A program made the position numbers and the translations under genes. Positions 1-5,569 of a stretch of DNA of 7,285 nucleotides are shown here, one piece after another (position 1 is the stretch's first letter; each line of letters begins with the position of its first letter). The notes beneath the pieces are model-generated. The model was not told the origin of the DNA and searched no databases. It worked only from the letters and a program-made list of their open reading frames with translations. Source of the DNA: Alphaproteobacteria bacterium (GTDB lineage: Bacteria > Pseudomonadota > Alphaproteobacteria > RF32 > CAG-239); NCBI GenBank assembly GCA_017477035.1, contig JAFUXW010000259.1:1-7285 (forward strand), given 5' to 3'.

Positions 1-675
1 CAAAAACCGGTGTTTGTAAAACTTTCGCCGAATGTAACGAATATCGCAGAAATCGCTAAAGCGGTAGAAAAAGCCGGTGCTAACGGCATTTCTGCCATTA
101 ATACAGTACAATCACTTATGGGCGTTGATTTGGATACGTTTGAGCTGATGCCGAATGTGAACGGCAAGACAACGTTCGGCGGTTATTCCGGCATTTCGGT
201 AAAGCCAATCGGCTTGCGTTGCGTGGCACAAATCCGCCAGAACAGCAGTTTACCGATTTTAGGCATCGGTGGTGTCTCTAACTGGCACGATGCGGCAGAA
301 TATATGACGGTCGGTGCCGATGCGGTTCAGGTCTGCACTGAAGTTATGGCCAACGGCTACAGAATCATTGCCGCAATGAAGCAAGGATTGTTGAATTACT
401 TAGAAAGCAAAGGCTTCAACAGTCCGGCAGATTTGAAAAACAAAGCCATTGTTAATTTATCGGCGCATGAAAAATTACCGAAATCAACACAGGTTTATCC
501 GCATATTGACGATGATGTATGTGTTAAATGCGGCAAGTGCGTGACAATTTGCGATGAATCGGAGCACAGTGCATTATCTCTCGTTGATGGACATATTACG
601 GTTAATAAAGATGCCTGTGTCGGCTGTTCTTTATGCTCGCATGTTTGTCCGAAGTCGGCAATTAAGATGAAATAA
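1..675 (+). CDS. preA: NAD-dependent dihydropyrimidine dehydrogenase subunit PreA, 3' part (5' end outside window)
   Basis: This is the C-terminal half of the catalytic subunit that, with PreT, reduces uracil and thymine to the 5,6-dihydro forms using NADH in the cytoplasm. The frame is open from base 1 and stops at 673-675; about 224 residues are visible of a family length slightly above 400. Seen directly: the end of the FMN-binding TIM barrel, with the stretch NTVQSLMGVD followed by TTFGGYSG, which matches the dihydropyrimidine dehydrogenase pattern, and the phosphate-binding LGIGGVSNW. A C-terminal ferredoxin domain follows with two cluster motifs, CVKCGKCVTIC (from base 520) and CVGCSLCSHVCP (from base 616), giving two [4Fe-4S] centres. 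The barrel plus ferredoxin order separates it from dihydroorotate dehydrogenases. Only 29 bases separate it from the bioG start, so the two may have been co-transcribed. Confidence 0.9.
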   Translation, partial: QKPVFVKLSPNVTNIAEIAKAVEKAGANGISAINTVQSLMGVDLDTFELMPNVNGKTTFGGYSGISVKPIGLRCVAQIRQNSSLPILGIGGVSNWHDAAEYMTVGADAVQVCTEVMANGYRIIAAMKQGLLNYLESKGFNSPADLKNKAIVNLSAHEKLPKSTQVYPHIDDDVCVKCGKCVTICDESEHSALSLVDGHITVNKDACVGCSLCSHVCPKSAIKMK

Positions 676-704
676 GTATATAAAGAATTTTTTAGAGTGT
701 GAAA

Positions 705-1358
705 ATGCAGTATTTTTACCTATAAAATCATTCAAAGGATTTAATCGTCTTTTTTGCCGGTTGGGGATGTGATGAAAACCAATTTATCAATCTCCGCGAC
801 AACAAAGATGTTATAATTTTATATGATTATCAGGATTTAGCTTTGCATTTTGATTTTTCTAAGTATGAAAACATATATGTTATTGCTTATTCAGCCGGCG
901 TTTTTGTTGCTTCGATATTCGCTGATAGACTACCGAATGTCCGGCAGAAAGTAGCCCTCTGCGGCAATCCTTATTTGTTTGATGAAACGCTTGGCATATC
1001 AAAAGAAACTATTCAAGTTTTTAAGAATATTACTTTGGATAATTATCTCCAATTTCGCAGAAAATATATGGTATATAGCGATGAGGAATATGAAAGATAC
1101 AACAAACTGGAGTCTTTACGCACAATAGAAAGCTGCGAAAATGAATTGCTTGCCCTTCAAAAAATGTATAAAGAAAAGAAAGACAACATTAATCCGATGT
1201 TTGATAAAGCGATTATGGCAGAAAATGATTTGATATTTGATGTGCAAGCACAACGTGATTTTTATAAAGATAAGTTGCAGGTTATCAAAAGCGCCAAACA
1301 TCACATTTTCTTTCATTTCAACAGTTTTGAAGATATGTTAGTCAAGAGTCAAAATTAA
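705..1358 (+). pseudogene. bioG: Pimeloyl-[ACP] methyl ester esterase BioG (DUF452), early nonsense codon
   Basis: BioG is a small alpha/beta hydrolase that cleaves the methyl ester from pimeloyl-ACP and so ends pimelate assembly in biotin synthesis. Read from ATG 705 the frame is 217 residues long, the usual family size, with only one interruption: TAA at 723-725 (codon 7). After it the family pattern continues without a shift: FFAGWGCDENQF near the N terminus, the nucleophile elbow AYSAGV with Ser at codon 63 (891-893), an acid region around ENDLIFD and the histidine region KHHIFFHF. No ATG, GTG or TTG lies in frame between the stop and TTG 843, and starting there would lose the conserved FFAGWG segment. 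The intact remainder suggests a recent C-to-T change (CAA to TAA) or a sequencing error. It may be silent, or made at low level by readthrough. No other biotin gene is in view. Confidence 0.8.
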
Positions 1359-1621
1359 ATATCTTGAGCGGATTTATAGCTTTTGATTGTTTTATAAGCT
1401 GATTTTAATTCATCTTCACGCTGTTTATGGCGAGCAGCCATCTGTTCAAGTTTAAATTTCATTCGATCAAGTCGGTTTTGGGGTCTTGTCGGTAAAGGTT
1501 TACCATAAGCGTTTTTGAGGAGTGTTTCAATCAGGGTTAATGTTCGTCCTGCATGATGGTAGACCATTGCAAAATTTGTTCTGTTGCTTGGTGTTATATC
1601 TTGGTATTTCTTTATTTTCAT
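1355..1621 (-). CDS. Small hypothetical protein, 88 residues, basic and helical
   Basis: No family is recognised. The start chosen is the ATG whose complement is at 1619-1621, because it is preceded on the minus strand by a good Shine-Dalgarno sequence (AAAGGAAA) at proper spacing; a longer frame reaching upstream has no such site. The protein begins MKIKKYQDITPSN, has a middle segment with predicted helix (HHAGRTLTLIETLLKNAYG), a proline-rich turn (KPLPTRPQNRL) and a lysine-, glutamate- and arginine-rich helical tail that may form a short coiled coil. There is no signal peptide or membrane segment. Its stop codon overlaps the convergent bioG stop by 3 bases, and no terminator is seen between the two. 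A nucleic-acid-associated or structural role would be a guess. Confidence 0.6.
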   Translation of the reverse strand: MKIKKYQDITPSNRTNFAMVYHHAGRTLTLIETLLKNAYGKPLPTRPQNRLDRMKFKLEQMAARHKQREDELKSAYKTIKSYKSAQDI

Positions 1622-1684
1622 GGCATTTCCTTTCGTTACGATCAGCAACGCTTGAAAATAGTGAAAAGTCCAGATAAATATCTT

Positions 1685-1712
1685 CATATACACTGATTTA
1701 ATATAAGCTCAA
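1685..1712 (-). promoter_or_regulatory. Weak sigma70-like promoter candidate for the 88-residue protein gene
   Basis: Read on the minus strand, TTGAGC (complement at 1707-1712) and TATATG (complement at 1685-1690) are 16 bases apart, about 65 bases before the start at 1621. Both boxes are imperfect and the region is very AT-rich, so a chance match is quite possible. Confidence 0.25.
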
Positions 1713-1760
1713 AAGTATAGAAAACTACGTAGCCTGATAGTTTCCTTCACCAATACAAAC

Positions 1761-1788
1761 AACAGCCTGCAAAATGGCTGTTTTTTCT
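1761..1788 (+). terminator. Rho-independent terminator with no gene directly upstream
   Basis: AACAGCC (1761-1767) and GGCTGTT (1776-1782) form a 7-bp stem around an 8-base loop, followed by a T-rich run. It points along the plus strand, yet the nearest plus-strand gene (bioG) ends 400 bases earlier and the gene between lies on the other strand. It may have served a gene now lost, or a short RNA that I cannot identify. Confidence 0.6.
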
Positions 1789-1808
1789 TTTTAAATCAAT
1801 CATTTAAG

Positions 1809-1864
1809 CGAGTTCGTATGTTGTGTTTTTAAAAACAAGCATTTTGGGAAATTTTACGAACTCG
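1809..1864. repeat. 10-bp inverted repeat with a palindromic interior
   Basis: CGAGTTCGTA (1809-1818) and TACGAACTCG (1855-1864) are perfect inverted copies 36 bases apart. Between them lies the 12-bp palindrome GTTTTTAAAAAC (1825-1836). There is no T-run after the second arm, so it is not a typical terminator. It could be a protein-binding site, a mobile-element end or a remnant. Confidence 0.5.
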
Positions 1865-2082
1865 TTATGGTAACAATGCAATAAAATCAACTATTTAAGC
1901 AGTTGGAGTCCCGTTTGGTTGTGGTACGCATTTGACTTGGTTGATGCAAAAAATTTTAACTGATTTGGGAGTTGGAGAAGAGATGAACCTCTGTTAAATT
2001 TGCAAAGGTTAGTATTGTTAAATTTTACTATTTATTAAGTTGCTTCATTTACTTTTTATGTAAATACTTTAGGAGTTAATTA

Positions 2083-2736
2083 ATGTTAAATTTAAGAAAT
2101 GCTTTTTATGAATGGCTTACAGAAAGTGGTATATCAGATAATGGATGTAAACGTATTCAAACATTTGTAGATAATGCATGCAATGAAATATCCAAAGAAG
2201 AACTTGAACTAATACACTATATTGCTCAACGAAAGGATGTAGATATTAGTTACGCATTATCGAAATATCACTTTTTTGAGAACATATGCAGATACACACA
2301 AGTGACCTATGATAATGAAATCCCGGGTACCACTTGGGAAGAACTTGCAGCTGAACTACCATTAATTATCATAGGTTATGAAGGCCGAAAGAAAACAGCT
2401 TTACAAAAGTACAATGAGTTTCTTTCTGAGATAGATTTGCCAAAAGATATATTATACAAGCAGAATCAAAATATATTGAAATTAATTGAAAATAAGCTTC
2501 CTTCCGATAGGAATTATCTTACTAGTAAGGAATATGCTGCTCTGTCAGGACATGATGAACGTGTAATTAAAAGATGGAGAAGAGAGCGTATCGAACAAGG
2601 TAAACTTGATCAATTGAGTGAAAATCCATATGGCCAAGGTAAAATTGGTCCAAGATTTGTTATGGATGGGGGAAAATGCCGATATTATATAGATGATTTG
2701 AATGCATATTATGGTAGAGATATAAGGTATCTATAA
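2083..2736 (+). CDS. Hypothetical protein, 217 residues, likely C-terminal helix-turn-helix
   Basis: I do not recognise a named family. The ATG has a strong ribosome binding site, AGGAG at 2071-2075, seven bases upstream. Residues 1-135 are mostly helical with few marked motifs. Residues 145-174 (YLTSKEYAALSGHDERVIKR and the basic stretch after it) look like the DNA-reading helix pair of MerR- or excisionase-like proteins. The following RFVMDGGKCRYYIDDL resembles the short wing and strand that end such domains, where a helical end reading 'R.Y...DL..Y' is common. No signal peptide or membrane segment is seen. The gene is richer in A+T than the methyltransferase genes beside it and is closed by its own terminator, so it is a separate transcription unit. 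It could regulate the operon downstream or be a phage- or plasmid-type regulator. An unknown restriction enzyme cannot be ruled out, though I see no nuclease motif. Confidence 0.7.
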   Translation: MLNLRNAFYEWLTESGISDNGCKRIQTFVDNACNEISKEELELIHYIAQRKDVDISYALSKYHFFENICRYTQVTYDNEIPGTTWEELAAELPLIIIGYEGRKKTALQKYNEFLSEIDLPKDILYKQNQNILKLIENKLPSDRNYLTSKEYAALSGHDERVIKRWRRERIEQGKLDQLSENPYGQGKIGPRFVMDGGKCRYYIDDLNAYYGRDIRYL

Positions 2737-2749
2737 AAATCCTTCTATT

Positions 2750-2761
2750 CGAATCGATTCG
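2750..2761. repeat. 12-bp perfect palindrome made of two adjoining GANTC sites
   Basis: The sequence CGAATCGATTCG is its own reverse complement. It sits just after the stop of the preceding gene and before its terminator. It holds GAATC and GATTC back to back, the motif methylated by CcrM in many alphaproteobacteria. A binding site for a dimeric protein is possible; function is unknown. Confidence 0.4.
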
Positions 2762-2779
2762 TTAAAATACAACAGACTA

Positions 2780-2813
2780 AACACTCATTTTTCATAGAAA
2801 TGGGTGTTTTTTT
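2780..2813 (+). terminator. Rho-independent terminator of the 217-residue protein gene
   Basis: AACACTCATTT (2780-2790) pairs with AAATGGGTGTT (2798-2808) through 11 positions including one G-U pair, with a 7-base loop and a T-run to 2813. It lies 44 bases after the stop codon at 2736 and separates this gene from the methyltransferase operon. Confidence 0.85.
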
Positions 2814-2832
2814 ATATTGCCTGCATTTTTCA

Positions 2833-2867
2833 TGTCACACTTTGTCACCTTTTAGCCCAATTTAGCC
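2833..2867. repeat. Two pairs of direct repeats with 10-bp spacing
   Basis: TGTCAC occurs at 2833-2838 and 2843-2848, then TTAGCC at 2852-2857 and 2862-2867. Each pair repeats at exactly one helical turn, so all copies would face the same side of the DNA. They lie just upstream of the promoter region of the methyltransferase operon, where an activator or repressor could bind cooperatively. Confidence 0.4.
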
Positions 2868-2879
2868 TTTTGTGTGTTC

Positions 2880-2923
2880 TTTTTCAAGTATTTTCAATGT
2901 GATATAACAAAGATGTTATAACA
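2880..2923 (+). promoter_or_regulatory. Likely promoter and operator of the methyltransferase operon
   Basis: Two copies of the -10-like hexamer TATAAC lie at 2903-2908 and 2917-2922, each with only a weak -35 match 17-18 bases upstream (TTTTTC at 2880-2885, TTCAAT at 2893-2898). The arms ATAAC (2904-2908) and GTTAT (2915-2919) form an inverted repeat that overlaps both boxes, and TGTTATAACA (2914-2923) is a palindrome. A repressor bound here would block both candidate start sites. Confidence 0.4.
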
Positions 2924-2931
2924 AATGTTTG

Positions 2932-2970
2932 GGCAAGGCCTTGCCTTTCAATTTCTAAAATATTGAAAGG
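2932..2970 (+). promoter_or_regulatory. Tandem hairpins in the leader; the second hides the ribosome binding site
   Basis: GGCAAGGCCTTGCC (2932-2945) is a perfect 14-bp palindrome. It abuts, with a two-base overlap, a second inverted repeat: CCTTTCAAT (2944-2952) and ATTGAAAGG (2962-2970), a 9-bp stem with a 9-base loop. The 3' arm contains the AAAGG ribosome binding site for the ATG at 2979. In the mRNA this stem would cover the site, so translation of the first operon gene could depend on opening it. There is no T-run, so it is not a terminator. Confidence 0.55.
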
Positions 2971-2978
2971 TAAATAAT

Positions 2979-3206
2979 ATGAAAAATGAAACAAATAAAA
3001 GCAAAAAAATTATTAGTGCAACACAATTAAAGGCTGCGATCAGAGCTTATAAGTTAAAAGGATTGATTATTCATCTACCTCCTAAAGCTTATAAAAAACA
3101 CGCAAGTCAAACGGTGAGAAGCACCATTGAATCATTATGTAAAGATTTTGTTTTAACACCTTTTTTTAAGAGCAATTCCAAAGCGTCCGGGAGCACACCC
3201 AGGTAA
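2979..3206 (+). CDS. Short 75-residue frame, probably the N-terminal part of the MT-A70-like protein split by a frameshift
   Basis: It starts at ATG 2979 behind AAAGG at an 8-base spacing. It encodes a lysine-rich, mostly helical protein (KIISATQLKAAIRAYKLKG, then a helix SQTVRSTIESLCKDF) with no recognised domain. After the T7 run at 3161-3167 the frame reads an unlikely serine- and proline-rich tail (SNSKASGSTPR) and stops at 3204-3206. In the neighbouring frame the same bases read RAIPKRPGAHPGKGLPSKRD and run straight into the next gene. Removing one T would give a single 320-residue protein from 2979 to 3942. I therefore think it is the first part of that protein rather than an independent gene, but a separate small protein is possible. 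Confidence 0.5.
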   Translation: MKNETNKSKKIISATQLKAAIRAYKLKGLIIHLPPKAYKKHASQTVRSTIESLCKDFVLTPFFKSNSKASGSTPR

Positions 3207-3210
3207 AGGT

Positions 3211-3942
3211 TTGCCAAGTAAAAGAGATAAGATTGAAGCTTTATATGCTTTGAACCGTTATCGCACTGATCAAATTGAAGCTTTAGAAAAAAAATGGGTG
3301 CGTAAAGCGATTAAATATGCATTGAAAAATAATGAAAAAGCAGGTCCGGCTTTGGCGTTACGTTTAAAGCGTGAAAATGCAAAACATTATGAAAAAGTTT
3401 TAGCCGCTAAGAAAAAAGAAGCAAAGATTGCGGCCCTTGCAGAAAGAATGTCAAAAGCTGTTGTGGCTGATGAAAGCTTACCGTATGCCGGTGCTATCAT
3501 TGACTTAACACAGCCGGAAGTGTCGAAAGATTTAAATTCTGTTGCTCTTCCTTTGGCTGAAAATGCTTTGGTCTTTATTGCCGTCTATCCGAAGGATATG
3601 CTGAAAGCTTTGAAGTTAATTGAAGATTTGGAATGCACATACGTAGATAATATTGTGTGGGACCGAGATGTTCAGTTATCAACGGGTACTTGGAGCAAAA
3701 ATCAGCACACCAATATTCTGATTGCACTCAAAGGTCAGCCCAACGAACCTGTAAATGAGTTTCAGCTTGAATCCGTACATTTTGATCACAAGACGATAGA
3801 GCTTTTATCTTTGCCTGATTACTACTTTAGCATGATGGAAGAGATGTGTCCGGGTGAACAGTATTTAGAAGTGTTTTCTTGCCGTCAATTCAGCGACAAG
3901 TGGCATGTATTGAAAATTAACAAAGAAGAAAAGGAAAACTAA
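3211..3942 (+). CDS. MT-A70-like adenine methyltransferase homologue lacking the DPPW catalytic motif
   Basis: The C-terminal 160 residues match the MT-A70 (METTL3/Ime4-like) N6-adenine methyltransferase fold: a strand ending in AGAIID, the segment ENALVFIAVYPKDMLKAL, then DNIVWDRD, KNQHTNILIALKGQP, and an end strand PGEQYLEVFSCRQF before KWHVL. Where active enzymes have DPPW this one has DLTQ (residues 98-101, bases 3502-3513); the later S/HxKP region is also altered (HFDHKTIELLSLPD). It is therefore probably inactive alone and may bind substrate or SAM as a partner subunit. Residues 1-85 are lysine-rich and helical, likely a coiled coil or nucleic-acid-binding arm. The frame is open upstream to 3157 but has no ATG or GTG; TTG 3211 is the only plausible local start, with a weak binding site, so it is more likely the second part of a frameshifted gene starting at 2979. 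The next gene starts two bases after its stop. Confidence 0.7.
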   Translation: MPSKRDKIEALYALNRYRTDQIEALEKKWVRKAIKYALKNNEKAGPALALRLKRENAKHYEKVLAAKKKEAKIAALAERMSKAVVADESLPYAGAIIDLTQPEVSKDLNSVALPLAENALVFIAVYPKDMLKALKLIEDLECTYVDNIVWDRDVQLSTGTWSKNQHTNILIALKGQPNEPVNEFQLESVHFDHKTIELLSLPDYYFSMMEEMCPGEQYLEVFSCRQFSDKWHVLKINKEEKEN

Positions 3943-3944
3943 TT

Positions 3945-5102
3945 ATGACAAAACTTAATTTGAATAATGTGGTTGTAACCGACCATGATTTTGAACGCTA
4001 CACTGCTATTTGCTGCAGTGGAGGCATAGGAACCACAAAAACCAAGTATGTTGGCTATGAGATGGTTTGCGGATGTGAACTTTTATTGGATAGGTGGCGT
4101 TTCTGCTGCGCTATCAATCCCCAAGCTACTGAAGGATTAGTACGTGGTGATTTCACAAAAAATATTGAAAAAATTGCCAAGTTACATATCAAGCGTGGGG
4201 CTAGAGGGCTAGTAATAACTTTGCCTTGTCAATCTATGAGTTTGGCCGGCGGACAACATCTTGACGATCCATTGACTTGGTTGTTTTTATTTGCTCTTGA
4301 ATTGTGTAGAACCATTTATAGGCTCTCACCAGAGCATCTTCAATGGGTGTTTTGGGAAAACTGTCCATACTTCATATCAGATAATCAAGATCCGATAATC
4401 ACTAACCGTTTGGATGGCAAAACTATTTTGCAAACCATAACTAAGGTGATGAACAGCCTAGACATGGATACTAATGACAAAGTTTTGGATGCGAGTTTTT
4501 ATGGTACGGCCCAGATGCGTAAGCGTGGAATTATTCTATGCAGAAAATTGAAACGTTGGGAGTTTCCGGAACCTGATGAAAAACCTTTGACTTGTGGCGA
4601 GGTCATTGGTGATAGGAACAAGTTTGAAATGCTTGATTCATCACACAGACGATCGGCAACCAATGAATTTCAACGCATCGACTATGTTTCTCCGGTACAA
4701 GAAGCTTTCATCCGTAAAATTAAATCAGGTATGTCAGCGTTCAAGTGTATGGATAGAAGCTTGATAGTTAATCCTGATGGGATGCCAAGTCAAGCTCAAC
4801 ATATCAATAGCTCTTACGGACGCAACTCTTACAATCATCCAACACATACCATTACGCAAGGTAGCGATTCATTGTGTGGGGATTGGACTTTACATCCGGG
4901 TGAAGATTTAGGCAATGGGGAATACAGTGATCCACGGCCGTATTCAATCGCTGAAATCTTTGCTTTGACCGGTTTAGACGATAATTTTATTAAAGCTATT
5001 CCGGCTTGGGCACGTGGCAATGATAAGTTGTTGCGCCAGTTGTGCGGAGAAGCGCTTATGCCGAACTTGTTGGCACATTGCTTAAGCACTCTTAATAAAT
5101 AA
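3945..5102 (+). CDS. C5-cytosine DNA methyltransferase (Dcm-type), apparently intact
   Basis: This 385-residue protein would transfer a methyl group from SAM to C5 of cytosine in a specific DNA site. Motifs in order: I, CCSGGIGTTK (23-32); II, GCELLLDRW (43-51); IV, LVITLPCQSMSLAGG (89-103) with catalytic Cys95; VI, VFWENC (135-140); VIII, GTAQMRKRG (187-195); a target-recognition region of roughly 200-330; IX, RPYSIAEIFALTGLDDNFI (331-349); X, GEALMPNLL (368-376). Motifs VI (ENC for ENV) and X (GEA for GNA) deviate mildly, and the length is normal. The ribosome binding site AAGGAA lies inside the end of the preceding gene and the start follows that stop by two bases, so the two are translationally linked. 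No endonuclease is recognised nearby, so it may be an orphan or phage-type enzyme. Its target cannot be read from the sequence. Confidence 0.88.
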   Translation: MTKLNLNNVVVTDHDFERYTAICCSGGIGTTKTKYVGYEMVCGCELLLDRWRFCCAINPQATEGLVRGDFTKNIEKIAKLHIKRGARGLVITLPCQSMSLAGGQHLDDPLTWLFLFALELCRTIYRLSPEHLQWVFWENCPYFISDNQDPIITNRLDGKTILQTITKVMNSLDMDTNDKVLDASFYGTAQMRKRGIILCRKLKRWEFPEPDEKPLTCGEVIGDRNKFEMLDSSHRRSATNEFQRIDYVSPVQEAFIRKIKSGMSAFKCMDRSLIVNPDGMPSQAQHINSSYGRNSYNHPTHTITQGSDSLCGDWTLHPGEDLGNGEYSDPRPYSIAEIFALTGLDDNFIKAIPAWARGNDKLLRQLCGEALMPNLLAHCLSTLNK

Positions 5103-5110
5103 TTATACAG

Positions 5111-5137
5111 GGGGAGCGTAAAAACTCCCTTTTTTTT
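5111..5137 (+). terminator. Rho-independent terminator of the methyltransferase operon
   Basis: GGGAG (5112-5116) pairs with CTCCC (5125-5129) around an 8-base loop and is followed by eight T (5130-5137). It begins nine bases after the methyltransferase stop codon. Confidence 0.85.
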
Positions 5138-5142
5138 ATTTT

Positions 5143-5168
5143 AAACCTCTGCAAAGGTTTATTTTTTT
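5143..5168 (+). terminator. Second hairpin with T-run behind the operon terminator
   Basis: AAACCT (5143-5148) and AGGTTT (5155-5160) form a 6-bp stem with loop CTGCAA, followed by seven T at 5162-5168. It follows the first terminator directly and may act as back-up before the convergent gene whose stop lies at 5167-5169. Its sequence resembles 1986-2010 at the other end of the cassette. Confidence 0.5.
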
Positions 5169-5511
5169 AAATGATAACGTTGTCTTTAGCAAATCGGAGT
5201 TCGATTTGACCGGATTGCATAAAAGGCAGTAATTTACTGATATCTATATGTTTGAGATAAGTTTTTCTTGAATGAAACACCACCGCTTGCTTAGTTTTAT
5301 TATGTTTAAGATAGTCAAGAAGCTTGTTCATACAGTCCTTTTCATAAGATTTTATGCCGGAAGTTTCAAAAAAGACGTCAACAACGTGCAAATTCTTCCT
5401 TTTACAGTATGTCAGCATCTCGGCGAATTGTCTTGCTACCTCATTCACACCACCACAGGAAAACAAAACAGCCTCCCGCGGATTTATGGTTTCTGTTATC
5501 GGGTTATACAT
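5167..5511 (-). CDS. Serine-recombinase-like (resolvase N-terminal domain) protein without catalytic residues, 114 residues
   Basis: The start ATG (complement at 5509-5511) is preceded on the minus strand by TAGGA nine bases away. The fold pattern follows the resolvase catalytic domain: strand AVLFSCGG, helix NEVARQFAEMLTYCKRKNL, strand HVVDVFFETSG, helix CMNKLLDYLKHNKT, strand QAVVFHSRK and a final strand QIELRF. The usual Y-A-R-V-S-T signature aligns with FSCGGV (17-22), so the nucleophilic serine is Gly21 and the arginine Cys19; the later D-R-L-S-R motif is also missing. The DNA-binding C-terminal part is absent. It should not recombine DNA on its own; it may be a decayed recombinase or one reused as a binding or regulatory protein. 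The similarity is by pattern only, so the family call is moderate. It converges on the methyltransferase operon. Confidence 0.5.
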   Translation of the reverse strand: MYNPITETINPREAVLFSCGGVNEVARQFAEMLTYCKRKNLHVVDVFFETSGIKSYEKDCMNKLLDYLKHNKTKQAVVFHSRKTYLKHIDISKLLPFMQSGQIELRFAKDNVII

Positions 5512-5569
5512 TGTTTAAGGTCCTACGTTATATTTTATATTTAAGTAGAACTGCCTAATATATATCGTT

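Larger units (their letters stand above)
1694..2082. other. Gene-free stretch with possible coding debris
   Basis: Besides the terminator and inverted repeat listed separately, I see no full gene here. One short open stretch (1899-1997) reads AVGVPFGCGTHLTWLM and then LGVGEEMNLC before a stop. It looks more protein-like than random sequence but has no start codon, so it may be the tail of a broken gene. The octamer AGTTGGAG occurs twice within this stretch. The last 80 bases are AT-rich and must hold the promoter of the next gene, but no clear pair of boxes stands out. Confidence 0.35.

Noticed and set aside
1116..1316. Open frame on the minus strand inside bioG
   Set aside because: It lies fully antisense to a recognisable BioG sequence, and its translation is low-complexity hydrophobic with no binding site, so it is a shadow.
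1690..1790. Possible tRNA 3' end (a stretch ending in CACCA before the orphan terminator)
   Set aside because: There is no T-loop GTTCRA pattern and no matching acceptor strand upstream, so no tRNA or attachment site can be supported.
801..2923. Shared 16-mer AACAAAGATGTTATAA in bioG (801-816) and the operon promoter region (2908-2923 area)
   Set aside because: The bioG copy is explained by its coding sequence (NKDVI) and the AT-rich composition makes coincidence plausible.
3159..3170. Canonical -1 ribosomal slippery site (T TTT TTA)
   Set aside because: The heptamer is present, but joining the two frames needs a +1 (or -2) change, so classical -1 frameshifting does not fit.
4835..5089. Open frame on the minus strand inside the methyltransferase
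   Set aside because: It is antisense to conserved motifs IX and X and has no ribosome binding site.
5272..5544. Open frame on the plus strand over the recombinase-like gene
   Set aside because: The opposite strand has the better binding site and a fold-like pattern; this frame gives a chance-like hydrophobic protein.
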